A stretch of DNA of 64,000 nucleotides from Vibrio alfacsensis. GTDB lineage: Bacteria; Pseudomonadota; Gammaproteobacteria; Enterobacterales; Vibrionaceae. Below the pieces are notes generated by a model. The model searched no databases, was not told the DNA's origin, and worked only from the letters and a program-made list of their open reading frames with translations. This document shows positions 39,145-47,882 of this stretch, piece after piece (position 1 is the first letter of the stretch; the number at the start of each line of letters is the position of its first letter). The stretch covers positions 682,001 through 746,000 of the forward strand of contig NZ_CP032093.1 in assembly GCF_003544875.1 (NCBI RefSeq). The letters run 5' to 3'. The position numbers were made by a program, and so were the translations under genes.

Positions 39145-40680
39145 CTAACCAACTTGAGAGAGATTTACGACTTTCTGCTGCCATCTCGTCTTGAGATAAT
39201 CGGCTAATGCGTGTTTTTCGTCATCGCTCAGGTAGAGACCCAACTTAGTGCGACGCCACAAGATATCTTCATCGGTGAGCGCCATTTCATGGTCCATCAA
39301 GTAATCAATCTCACGTTGATATACCCCATGAGCTTGTTTAGAAAAGCAACATCCCAGATCTTCTTCGCTGGCTGCCTCGGCTAATATCTGCCAGGTCTGA
39401 GTACCAAACTGAGTGACGTAGCGCAGCAGTAAAGATTCTGAGACCCATGGGTAGTGAGCATGAATTTGTTTTGCCAATTGTTCTCGACTGCAGCTGAAAT
39501 TTCCTCCTGGGAGAGATTGGTTCGCGGTCCAATCTTTCCCCATACTTGGAAAATAGGGTGCCAATTTATTCAAGGCAGCTTCACCGAGCTTTCGGTAGGT
39601 CGTGAGCTTACCGCCAAAGACCGACAGCAGAGGGGCGTGGTCATCATCGGCATCAAGCTCTAACGTATAGTCGCGTGTAACCGCTTGTGGAGAGTCTGAT
39701 TCGTCATCACACAATGGGCGCACACCACTGTAATGCCAGACCACATCATCTCGATTCAACTGGTGGACAAAATGCTGGTTAACAATATCGAGCAGATAAT
39801 CAGTTTCATCATCAGTAATCGTGACATCGCTTGGGTTGCCTTGGTACTCCACATCGGTTGTGCCAATGATGGAAAACTTATCCAGATAGGGAATCATGAA
39901 TACGATTCGATGGTCTTGGTTCTGGAGAATATAGGCTTGAGGCTCATCATGGATACGAGGAACCACAATGTGTGATCCTTTAATTAATCGTATATTGCGT
40001 GGGGATTGTTGTGCTAAACCATCGTCAAAGAACTGTTTGACCCAAGGCCCTGCTGCATTGACCAATGCCTTTGCTTTACATTCGAAGCGTTGGTTGTTCA
40101 TCTCATCATGAACCGTGACATGCCAACCTCCGTTCACGCGCTGCGCTTTTTCTACGCGGCAGTAGTTACGTACTTCTGCATGGTGCTCTTTTGCTGAAAG
40201 AACGTTAAGAAGCACTAAGCGAGCATCGTCGACCCAACAGTCTGAATACTCAAACCCGATTTTCATTTCTGGTTTCAGTAATCCTGATTGTGCGAGATTA
40301 ACGGTTTTGCTTGCAGGGAGTGTGGTTCTTCGACTTAAGTTATCATAGAGGAATAAACCACAGCGAATCATCCAGGCGGGGCGTAAAAAAGGGCGATGTG
40401 GCAAGCGAAATCGCATCGGCCATGCCACGTGGGGTGCTTTACGTAAGAGCACTTCGCGTTCAGCGAGGGCCTCAGAAACCAAGCGAAATTCATAGTGCTC
40501 AAGGTAGCGTAAGCCGCCATGAATTAACTTCGAACTGGCAGAGGAAGTGGCAGAGGAAAAATCATTCGCTTCAAATAGACCGACACTTAAACCGCGACCT
40601 GCTGCATCGGCCGCAATGCCAGCGCCATTGATACCACCACCAATGACAATCAGATCAAACACACGATCGTTTAGATGCAT
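39145..40680 (-). CDS. glpD: Aerobic glycerol-3-phosphate dehydrogenase GlpD
   Basis: This 511-residue membrane-associated flavoenzyme oxidises glycerol 3-phosphate to dihydroxyacetone phosphate and feeds quinones. It has the FAD-binding VIGGGINGAGIAADAAGRG at residues 12-30, SSASSKLIHGGLRYLEHYE, and a C-terminal GGKLTTYRKLGE. It follows glpK on the same strand after a 205-base gap. Confidence 0.95.
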   Translation of the reverse strand: MHLNDRVFDLIVIGGGINGAGIAADAAGRGLSVGLFEANDFSSATSSASSKLIHGGLRYLEHYEFRLVSEALAEREVLLRKAPHVAWPMRFRLPHRPFLRPAWMIRCGLFLYDNLSRRTTLPASKTVNLAQSGLLKPEMKIGFEYSDCWVDDARLVLLNVLSAKEHHAEVRNYCRVEKAQRVNGGWHVTVHDEMNNQRFECKAKALVNAAGPWVKQFFDDGLAQQSPRNIRLIKGSHIVVPRIHDEPQAYILQNQDHRIVFMIPYLDKFSIIGTTDVEYQGNPSDVTITDDETDYLLDIVNQHFVHQLNRDDVVWHYSGVRPLCDDESDSPQAVTRDYTLELDADDDHAPLLSVFGGKLTTYRKLGEAALNKLAPYFPSMGKDWTANQSLPGGNFSCSREQLAKQIHAHYPWVSESLLLRYVTQFGTQTWQILAEAASEEDLGCCFSKQAHGVYQREIDYLMDHEMALTDEDILWRRTKLGLYLSDDEKHALADYLKTRWQQKVVNLSQVG

Positions 40681-40885
40681 AGCCAGTCCCTCCCATAGCT
40701 TAGTTTTACATTAACAAGCTTATACTGTGGATGACGAGCTATGCATCACAATCAGAAAAAAGTCCCAAAACTAACAAGTTATAAAACAAAAACTGATTGG
40801 GCCTTTAGCTCAACGATTGTGTCACTTGTTTTAGTGATTGCTTGTGATGAATTGCGTTCAGCCGCCACTCATCGCACGGATTTGT

Positions 40886-42406
40886 TTATTCATCTTCGTC
40901 GTGCATCTTTGCCCACGTTTGAACGCATTTAACCGCGCGTTTCCAACCTTTGTATCGGCGTTGACGCTTTTCTTCATCTTGGTTGGGGTCAAATTGGCGA
41001 TCTAGCTCGGCTTTGTTTTTTACTTCTTCAATGCTATCCCAGTATCCAACCGCGAGCCCGGCTAAGTAAGCGGCACCTAAAGCGGTCACTTCAGTCACTT
41101 TAGGGCGAAGTACCCGGGTGTTTAACACGTCGGATTGGAATTGCATTAAGAAGTTATTCTCGACTGCCCCACCATCGACACGCAAACTTGCCAGTTCGAT
41201 GCCAGAATCGGCTTGCATGGCGTCGAGTACATCTCGAGTTTGATAAGCAATACCCTCTAAGGTTGCCCGAATAATATGGTTGGAATTCACTCCTCGAGTG
41301 AGGCCAAAAATAGTGCCTCTTGCGTAGGCATCCCAATATGGCGCACCGAGGCCTGTGAAAGCGGGCACAACATAAACACCATTTGATGAATCAACTTGAG
41401 TTGCGAAGTATTCGGAGTCCTTGGCGCTGCTGATAAGCTTCAGTTCATCACGTAGCCATTGAATCGATGCACCTCCCATAAAAACGGCGCCTTCGAGCGC
41501 ATAAGTAGGATCACCTTTTGGTCCACATGCGAGTGTGGTCAGCAGTCCGTTTTGGGAGGTTACTTTTTCTTTTCCGGTGTTCATTAACAAGAAACAACCA
41601 GTACCGTAAGTATTCTTTGCCTGACCAGCGTTCACACACATCTGGCCGAATAATGCTGCTTGTTGATCACCCGCAATACCAGCAATAGGGATGTGGGTTC
41701 CGTCTTGACCGCCAATGTTGGTTTCGGCATAGATTTCAGATGATCGCTTAACGCTTGGCATCATGGAGCGTGGGATGTTGAGCTCGGAAAGAAGAGTATC
41801 ATCCCAATCTAGCGTATTTATATTAAATAGCATGGTGCGAGATGCATTAGTGTAGTCCGTGACGTGTGCTTCACCTTGCGTCATTTTCCATACCAGCCAA
41901 GTATCCACCGTACCAAACAATAAATTGCCCGCTTCGGCTTCTTCTCGTGCTCCTGGAACATGGTCTAAAATCCATTTTACTTTGGTGCCAGAGAAGTAAG
42001 GGTCAAGCACCAATCCGGTATTTTCACGGATGTAATCTTCTAACCCTTTAGCTTTTAGCTCTTCACAAATAGGAGCCGTTCGGCGGCATTGCCATACGAT
42101 GGCGTTGTAAACTGGGATACCGGTTTCTTTGTTCCAAACAATGGTGGTTTCACGTTGGTTTGTAATACCAATAGCAGCAACTTGATCACTACGAATTCCG
42201 GTTTTACCTAACGCTTCGATAAGTGTGGCGCTTTGGGTGGCATATATTTCCATCGGATCATGTTCAACCCAGCCCGCTTGAGGATAAATTTGTGCGAATT
42301 CACGTTGGGAAACATTCACAATGTTTGCATCATGATCCAAGATGACCGCGCGAGAGCTGGTGGTACCTTGGTCAAGAGCAATGATGTATTTGGAATTACT
42401 TTTCAT
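40886..42406 (-). CDS. glpK: Glycerol kinase GlpK
   Basis: This 506-residue FGGY-family kinase makes glycerol 3-phosphate. It has the ATP-binding [21 protein letters not shown] (substrate), and [14 protein letters not shown]. The length matches E. coli GlpK. It lies upstream of glpD with no glpF or glpR in between or directly upstream. The upstream neighbour is a divergent HD-GYP gene, with a 206-base gap where I could not define a promoter. Confidence 0.96.
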   Translation of the reverse strand: MKSNSKYIIALDQGTTSSRAVILDHDANIVNVSQREFAQIYPQAGWVEHDPMEIYATQSATLIEALGKTGIRSDQVAAIGITNQRETTIVWNKETGIPVYNAIVWQCRRTAPICEELKAKGLEDYIRENTGLVLDPYFSGTKVKWILDHVPGAREEAEAGNLLFGTVDTWLVWKMTQGEAHVTDYTNASRTMLFNINTLDWDDTLLSELNIPRSMMPSVKRSSEIYAETNIGGQDGTHIPIAGIAGDQQAALFGQMCVNAGQAKNTYGTGCFLLMNTGKEKVTSQNGLLTTLACGPKGDPTYALEGAVFMGGASIQWLRDELKLISSAKDSEYFATQVDSSNGVYVVPAFTGLGAPYWDAYARGTIFGLTRGVNSNHIIRATLEGIAYQTRDVLDAMQADSGIELASLRVDGGAVENNFLMQFQSDVLNTRVLRPKVTEVTALGAAYLAGLAVGYWDSIEEVKNKAELDRQFDPNQDEEKRQRRYKGWKRAVKCVQTWAKMHDEDE

Positions 42407-42612
42407 ACTGTTGTCTTTTTGTTTTGTATACCTAAGTCACTTTGTTTGAAGTCACTTGGCGATAGACCAGATGGTATTGTACTGATTTCATGTGCTTAGC
42501 TCATCAAAACGTTGAACAGAGAATGTAAAAAGAGTGAGCTAATCCCTTAATAAAGGTAGTATACGCCATTGATATGGAAGTGCTTTTTTAAGATTCTTGA
42601 TACGAAACCACA

Positions 42613-43887
42613 ATGAAAGTAAGACTTGAAATAGAACAGTTAAGGATTGGGCATTATATTTACCTGCCACTAAAGTGGGGCCAGCACCCATTTTTACTGA
42701 ATTCATTCAAAATTAAGAGTGATGAGCAGGTACGGATTATTAAACGTCTAGGGTTGAAAAGTCTAACCATCAATGCACTCAAGAGCGATGTCTTTGAAGA
42801 ACCCACAACTAAGCCGCAATCTGCAGAACAGGGGGCTAAACTAAGTAGCAATGAGAGCGAACCACCTCTTCAACCACTAAATGAAGATGTGCTTGAAGAA
42901 TTGTGGTCAAAAAAGAAAGAGAGCTGCGATCAATTAGCGGCAATTGAAGATCGTATCTACCGTTCTAAACAGGCATTTGCGAATACACTTAATGATGTGC
43001 AAAAAATCTTTGATCAAGAAGAACTGGCGAGCAATCCGAGTATTCGTCAATCACTCTCCATTGTTAATACCATCTACAAGAGCATAAACAAAGAGGGTAA
43101 CAGCACCATTCACTTGATGAACGAAGCTTCCGGTCACAACCGGCTTCATTGTCACTCACTCAATGTTTCTCTGTTGTCTGTTTTGATTGGCCAAGCAAAA
43201 GGGTTTACTGCCAAGCAGTGTCAATTGGTTGCCTTTGCGGCGTTGTATCATGACATTGGTAAACTGAAGTTGCCGAGCAGTTTGTTAGCCAAATCACAAC
43301 CGCTGGATGACGATGATCAGCAACGGCTGCATTCGCACCTTGATAAGAGCCTAAAGATGGGGGAAAGGATCCCTAAATTCCCTGAGGCGGCGTTAAAGGT
43401 GATCGGTCAACATCACGAATTGAATGACGGTTCTGGTTACCCGAAAGGTTTGAAACGAGAAGCTATTAATCCGCTGTCGCGAGTGCTCATTTTAGCGAAT
43501 ACTTATGACAATCTTTGTAATGGTATTAATCACCAATACAGCCCTCACAAGGCGTTAACCTATCTCTACAACGAGCGACGTGAACAGTACGATGTGAATG
43601 ATGTTATGGCATTGATTAAAGTTGTTGGTGTGTACCCACCGGGAACCATTGTACAACTTTCTGATCACCAAATTGGCGTGGTTATTTCAACAAACGAAGC
43701 AGCGCGATTGAGCCCATACGTATTAGTTTATGATCAAGAAGTGCCCCGTGATGAAGCCGCGATCATTAATATTACAGAATATGACCTGAGTATTATCAAG
43801 ATTCTGGATGCAAGTGAGTTAACGCTCGATCAGTATCATTATCTAAACCCATCATCGCAAACCACTTACTTTATTGATGTTGAGTGA
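42613..43887 (+). CDS. HD-GYP domain c-di-GMP phosphodiesterase
   Basis: This 424-residue protein has an N-terminal DUF3391-like domain (MKVRLEIEQLRIGHYIYLPL...HPFLLNSFKIKS), a linker with predicted helix, and an HD-GYP domain. The HD motif is YHDIGKLKLP and the GYP motif HHELNDGSGYPKGL; His ligands at HCHSLNVS and LHSHLDKS are also present. So it should be active against c-di-GMP. It stands alone, followed by a strong terminator. Confidence 0.92.
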   Translation: MKVRLEIEQLRIGHYIYLPLKWGQHPFLLNSFKIKSDEQVRIIKRLGLKSLTINALKSDVFEEPTTKPQSAEQGAKLSSNESEPPLQPLNEDVLEELWSKKKESCDQLAAIEDRIYRSKQAFANTLNDVQKIFDQEELASNPSIRQSLSIVNTIYKSINKEGNSTIHLMNEASGHNRLHCHSLNVSLLSVLIGQAKGFTAKQCQLVAFAALYHDIGKLKLPSSLLAKSQPLDDDDQQRLHSHLDKSLKMGERIPKFPEAALKVIGQHHELNDGSGYPKGLKREAINPLSRVLILANTYDNLCNGINHQYSPHKALTYLYNERREQYDVNDVMALIKVVGVYPPGTIVQLSDHQIGVVISTNEAARLSPYVLVYDQEVPRDEAAIINITEYDLSIIKILDASELTLDQYHYLNPSSQTTYFIDVE

Positions 43888-43897
43888 TGTGGATAAG

Positions 43898-43935
43898 AAA
43901 AAGCCCCTCTTCTAATTTTTAGAAGAGGGGCTTTT
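43898..43935. terminator. Bidirectional terminator HD-GYP / dapD
   Basis: AAAAAGCCCCTCTTCTAA pairs with TTAGAAGAGGGGCTTTTT, a very long perfect stem between convergent genes. Confidence 0.95.
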
Positions 43936-43973
43936 TGCAACAATGCGTTTGAGTTACTTAGCTAATCGTAAAC

Positions 43974-45005
43974 TTAATTGTTTTTGTGTAGCTCAGCATT
44001 CAGTTCAACTGCGCTCTTGTTTGCAAGACACTCGATTTGACCAGTTACAGAGTTACGACGGAACAGTAGGTCAGAAACACCAGCAAGATCGCGAGCTTTC
44101 ACTACTTCAACTTCTTGGCCAGCAGAATCTAGCATGCGTACTTTAGAACCAGCGGTTACATATAGACCTGATTCGATAGTACAACGGTCACCCATTGGGA
44201 AACCAAGACCTGCGTTCGCACCTAGTAGAGAGTTTTCACCGATAGAAACCACAACTTTACCGCCGCCAGATAGCGTACCCATGATAGATGCGCCACCGCC
44301 GATGTCAGAACCATTGCCAACCACTACGCCAGCAGAGATACGACCTTCAACCATGCTCACACCAGTAGTACCCGCGTTAAAGTTGATGAAGCCTTCGTGC
44401 ATTACCGTTGTGCCTTCGCCAACGTGTGCGCCAAGACGTACGCGAGAAGTATCAGCGATACGAACGCCCGTTGGTACCACGTAATCCACCATTTTAGGGA
44501 ACTTGTCTACGCAATCTACGCTTAGTGCGCGACCCGCTAGGCGAGCTTCGATTTGACGCTCTGCCAGTTCAGGTAGATCGATTGGACCTTCGTTAGTCCA
44601 TGCGATGTTGTGCAGTAGACCGAAGATACCGTCTAGTACCGTGCCGTGTGGCTGAACTAGGCGGTTAGAGATAAGTTGAAGTTTTAGGAAACCTTCAGCA
44701 ACGCTTTGTGGCTGCTCGTCAGTGGCAAGGATAACCAGTACAAGTGGTTGTGCTGATTCTGCTGCTTTTGCTGCGAAAGATGCGTTTGCCGCATTGCCGT
44801 TTGCTTCGAATGCTGCTGCCAGTTCTGCGCTTTGTGCTGCAGAGATCTCGATAGCTTGGTTGCCTTGCTCGTAACCTGCTACTGCTGCTAGTGCGTTAAC
44901 AAGCGCTTCGCTTGGGTTAAGAACTGGGTTTGGGAAAAACGCTTCGATGATTTTGCCGTCGCGGTTTTTAGTTGCCGTACCAAAGGCTAGAGAGAAGAAA
45001 GCCAT
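43974..45005 (-). CDS. dapD: Tetrahydrodipicolinate N-succinyltransferase DapD (long form)
   Basis: This 343-residue enzyme of lysine/diaminopimelate synthesis belongs to the long DapD group found in Vibrio and Pseudomonas. The N-terminal domain starts MAFFSLAFGTATKNRDGKII. The left-handed beta-helix begins around VRIADTSRVRLGAHVGEGTT and includes GVVVGNGSDIGGGASIMGTL. The ATG at 45005 is chosen; an upstream extension to 45053 has no family support. Confidence 0.94.
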   Translation of the reverse strand: MAFFSLAFGTATKNRDGKIIEAFFPNPVLNPSEALVNALAAVAGYEQGNQAIEISAAQSAELAAAFEANGNAANASFAAKAAESAQPLVLVILATDEQPQSVAEGFLKLQLISNRLVQPHGTVLDGIFGLLHNIAWTNEGPIDLPELAERQIEARLAGRALSVDCVDKFPKMVDYVVPTGVRIADTSRVRLGAHVGEGTTVMHEGFINFNAGTTGVSMVEGRISAGVVVGNGSDIGGGASIMGTLSGGGKVVVSIGENSLLGANAGLGFPMGDRCTIESGLYVTAGSKVRMLDSAGQEVEVVKARDLAGVSDLLFRRNSVTGQIECLANKSAVELNAELHKNN

Positions 45006-45260
45006 AGTTGATCTCCATGTGTTGAGTCTTGTGTCTCGTCTGTTCACTGACAAGAAATAATTAAGTTGTCAGTCATCATAAAGAGAGTGTTGGGGAGTTT
45101 AAAGAGGGGAAATGGAGAAAGTCTGTAGATGGATACCTTTTGTCTTTTTAGAGATATGTTTGTCTGATGAGAAATGTGTCGCAAATAATTGATTAACTAC
45201 CAAGGCAACAAAAATAAGGGGAGGACCGAAGTCACTCCCCCTACACTGGGTTTGTTGGAT

Positions 45261-46280
45261 TTACTGGCTTTGGATAGTAAAGCGATAAATCGACTTAGAG
45301 GCTAGCTCACCGACCTCTACTGCAAGTGCAACCGTTGCACCTACCATTGGATTGTTGCCCATACCGATGAAGCCCATCATTGCTACGTGTGCTGGTACAG
45401 AAGAGCTACCCGCGAACTGAGCATCGGCGTGCATGCGACCCATGGTATCGGTCATACCGTAAGAAGCAGGACCTGCCGCCACATTATCTGGGTGTAGTGT
45501 ACGACCAGTACCACCACCTGATGCTACAGAGAAGTAAGGCATGCCTTCACGGTTACGCTCTGCTTTGTAGATTCCAGCAACTGGGTGTTGGAAGCGAGTC
45601 GGGTTTGTTGAGTTACCTGTGATACTCACATCCACTTGTTCTTTATGCATGATAGCCACGCCTTCACGTACATCGTCTGCACCGTAACAAAGGATCTCAC
45701 CACGTGGACCTTGGGAGAAACGGCGACGTTCTACTTCCACCAACTCACCAGTTTGGTAGTTGTATTGAGTGCGTACGTAAGTGAAACCATTGATGCGTGA
45801 GATTAGGTAAGCGGCGTCTTTACCCAAACCATTCAAGATGACTTTCAACGGATTTTTGCGTGATTTGTTCACGTTCAATGCGATTTTGATTGCGCCTTCT
45901 GCCGCTGCGAATGACTCGTGACCGGCAAGGAAAGCAAAACAGCCACTTTCCTCATTCAGTAGACGAGCCGCCAATGCACCGTGGCCGATACCCACTTGGC
46001 GCTGCTCTGCCACACTGCCTGGTTTTGTGCAGGCCTGAAGACCTTCACCGATGATGTTTGCAGCTTCTTCCGCTGTTTTTGCACCGCGGAAAATCGCCAA
46101 AGCAGTACCCAGTGTGTAGGCATCGGCTGCGCTTTCAAACGCGATAGGTTGAGTGTCCATCACCAATGCTTTAGGGTCGATACCACGATCCATACAGGAT
46201 TGATAAGCCTCTTCCAGAGAAGAAAGTTGCATTTCGTCTAATGTGCGACGTACAGATTCAGTCATTGTTGTGTTCATCAT
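45261..46280 (-). CDS. GGGtGRT protein of unknown function
   Basis: This 339-residue protein carries the eponymous motif GGGTGRT at residues 255-261 (ASGGGTGRTLHPDNVA). Other conserved-looking blocks are VGIGHGALAARLLNEESG, AFLAGHESFAAAEGAIKIAL, KVILNGLGKDAAYLI and ITGNSTNPTRFQHPVAG. Cys are at 29, 84, 114 and 198. No signal peptide or membrane segment is present, so it is cytoplasmic. The gly-rich motif suggests nucleotide or cofactor binding, but no function is known to me. It follows the NifU-like gene after 20 bases and shares its fluoride-riboswitch leader. Confidence 0.9.
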   Translation of the reverse strand: MMNTTMTESVRRTLDEMQLSSLEEAYQSCMDRGIDPKALVMDTQPIAFESAADAYTLGTALAIFRGAKTAEEAANIIGEGLQACTKPGSVAEQRQVGIGHGALAARLLNEESGCFAFLAGHESFAAAEGAIKIALNVNKSRKNPLKVILNGLGKDAAYLISRINGFTYVRTQYNYQTGELVEVERRRFSQGPRGEILCYGADDVREGVAIMHKEQVDVSITGNSTNPTRFQHPVAGIYKAERNREGMPYFSVASGGGTGRTLHPDNVAAGPASYGMTDTMGRMHADAQFAGSSSVPAHVAMMGFIGMGNNPMVGATVALAVEVGELASKSIYRFTIQSQ

Positions 46281-46300
46281 CTCTTTCCTCTTGGTGGCAA

Positions 46301-46993
46301 TTATTGTTGGCGTGGGTTGATGGTCGTTACGGCTTCGTCAAAACGACCGTAAGTTCCCGTTGCTTTGTCTGCGGCTTCTGCAGCAGATACGCCTTCGTTG
46401 ATGGCTTTCATCATCTTGCCGAGGTTGAGATATTGGTAACCAATCACTTCTTTGTTTTCGTCTAACGCGAGTTTGGTTACGTAGCCTTCGGCCAACTCCA
46501 TGTAACGCACGCCTTTTGCTTTGGTTGAGTAGCTAGTACCCACTTGGCTGCGTTGAGTTTGACCAAGATCTTCCAGTGCCGCACCAATTTCCAAGCCGCC
46601 TTCAGAGAAAGCAGATTGAGTACGACCGTAAACAAATTGAAGGAAGATTTCGCGCATTGCGACGTTGATAGCATCACACACTAAGTCAGTGTTGAGTGCT
46701 TCAAGAATGGTTTTGCCGGTTAGGATTTCTGCGGCCATCGCGGCTGATTGAGTCATACCAGAACAGCCGATTGTTTCGATCAGAGCTTCTTCGATGATGC
46801 CGTTTTTAACGTTAAGGGTCAGTTTTGCTGCGCCTTGTTGAGGAGCACAAGCACCAACGCCGTGGCTAAGACCAGAAATAGCGATAACGTCTTTTGGATT
46901 GATCATTGCGCCTTCAACAGGGATCGGTGCAGATGCATGAAGATCGCCGCGTTGAATCGGGTACATTGATTGAATTTCGTGTGAGTATTGCAT
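46301..46993 (-). CDS. NifU/IscU-like iron-sulfur scaffold-related protein
   Basis: This 230-residue protein has an IscU/NifU-N-like core. Its three Cys, C49 (VGACAPQQGAAKL), C77 (ETIGCSGMTQSAA) and C106 (DLVCDAINVAM), occupy the places of the three scaffold Cys of IscU. The C-terminal 90 residues (GVRYMELAEGYVTKLAL..., YLNLGKMMKAINEG) are an extra domain not found in IscU. It is not near isc or suf genes. It is the first gene of a two-gene operon with the GGGtGRT gene and has a 137-base leader with a fluoride riboswitch. The role in Fe-S chemistry is inferred. Confidence 0.87.
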   Translation of the reverse strand: MQYSHEIQSMYPIQRGDLHASAPIPVEGAMINPKDVIAISGLSHGVGACAPQQGAAKLTLNVKNGIIEEALIETIGCSGMTQSAAMAAEILTGKTILEALNTDLVCDAINVAMREIFLQFVYGRTQSAFSEGGLEIGAALEDLGQTQRSQVGTSYSTKAKGVRYMELAEGYVTKLALDENKEVIGYQYLNLGKMMKAINEGVSAAEAADKATGTYGRFDEAVTTINPRQQ

Positions 46994-47129
46994 AGTGTTT
47001 TCCCAGTGTATTTTTAATTTTGAGAAAACAGGAGCGGGGTTGGAGAAGAGTTGAATTGCTCACTACAGAACTCTTGCTTTTACGTTGGCGGTAAAAGCAT
47101 TTCCAACAGGGCTGACCTGTTCTCGTTTC

Positions 47130-47193
47130 TGTAGGAGTCATCAGCTGTAAAGCGGTTTGAATCTTTCGATTCTGGTGGCACCCCATCACCGTG
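47130..47193 (-). ncRNA. Fluoride riboswitch (crcB motif)
   Basis: Read on the minus strand from 47193: GGUGAUGGGGUGCCACC (P1 stem GGUG/CACC), then a GAAUC-GAAA-GAUUC hairpin, AAACCGC, a small GCU/AGC stem, and the hallmark GCUGAUGACUCCUAC ending at 47131. Loop GGGGU can pair with ACUCC to make the pseudoknot of this aptamer. All conserved blocks are in order with the right spacing. It lies in the leader of the NifU-like/GGGtGRT operon and after the yebG terminator, so it controls only that operon. After the aptamer come two hairpins (near 47107-47122 and 47075-47099) and a segment (47063-47070) complementary to the aptamer 3' end. Confidence 0.93.
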
Positions 47194-47324
47194 CCCATTT
47201 AGAGTAGATCTAAGTCACACTAATCAGCAACATGAAATTTAGAGTAATTTGGGATATTAAATCGGTTCTTTATATTGCTAGAGATATATGGTGATAGATG
47301 AATGGCAATAAATCAATGGCATAA

Positions 47325-47353
47325 AAAAACGCCGCACGGTGCGACGTTTTTTC
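47325..47353. terminator. Terminator of yebG
   Basis: AAAAAACGCCGCAC pairs with GTGCGACGTTTTTT (one C/A mismatch). It follows the yebG stop at 47370 on the minus strand and precedes the riboswitch unit. Confidence 0.88.
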
Positions 47354-47369
47354 TAAACAAATGAGAGGC

Positions 47370-47669
47370 TTATGCAGCGTCTTCTTGTTCGCTATTTTCT
47401 TCAACAGCTTCAAGCTTTTTCGCTTTCTTTGGGGTAGGGCGACGTTTTGCGCCTAGAGCGTAAAGCACTTCTTCTTTGTTTTGCGCAAGGAACATAGCAA
47501 GATCTTCTTGCTTGCTTTCGTCTTCTAGAACATCACTTTTACCTAGCAGAGCGAACAATTCGTCCGCCATATCCAGCATCTTATCGTATGCGTCAGCTTC
47601 CGCTTTAGAGGTAAAAGTCATTTTCTCTTCTCCATTGCGTTCTACCACGTACTTGACGATTACAGCCAT
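47370..47669 (-). CDS. yebG: YebG family SOS-induced protein
   Basis: This 99-residue protein matches E. coli YebG: MAVIVKYVVERNGEEKMTFT and SKAEADAYDKMLDMADEL at the N-terminus and an acidic tail. YebG is DNA-damage induced under LexA; its biochemical role is unknown. A good LexA box lies 30 bases upstream. Confidence 0.93.
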   Translation of the reverse strand: MAVIVKYVVERNGEEKMTFTSKAEADAYDKMLDMADELFALLGKSDVLEDESKQEDLAMFLAQNKEEVLYALGAKRRPTPKKAKKLEAVEENSEQEDAA

Positions 47670-47698
47670 GGTGTTGGTCCTCTAACTTGATGAATTTG

Positions 47699-47718
47699 TA
47701 CTGGCTGTTTATACAGTT
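47699..47718. promoter_or_regulatory. LexA (SOS) box of yebG
   Basis: TACTGGCTGTTTATACAGTT fits the LexA pattern CTG-N10-CAG with the flanking TA and T, differing from the strong consensus TACTGTATATATATACAGTA mainly at the first position after CTG and in the AT core. Confidence 0.82.
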
Positions 47719-47784
47719 TTTAACCAGTTAAGTCTAGCGGCACTCTTAAGATTGAGAACCATGTATAACTAAGTGACCAGCATT

Positions 47785-47882
47785 TGAACTGTCTATCTCG
47801 AACTATTCACCTCGAACTATCCACCTCTAACTACACGCATCGAATAATCCGTCTCGAACTATCTATTTTGAGCTAGTCATTT
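47785..47882. repeat. Seven degenerate tandem 14-bp repeats
   Basis: Units of consensus CGAACTATCCACCT run head to tail at 47785, 47799, 47813, 47827, 47841, 47855 and 47869. The last unit covers the stop codon of the LysR gene on the minus strand. The period is exactly 14 throughout; sequence identity falls toward the ends. Confidence 0.85.

Noticed and set aside
40741..40932. Small open frame of 63 codons between glpD and glpK
   Set aside because: No family features and no ribosome site; it runs into the 3' end of glpK on the other strand.
47785..47882. 14-bp repeats as a CRISPR array
   Set aside because: Units are contiguous with no spacers and far too short for CRISPR repeats.
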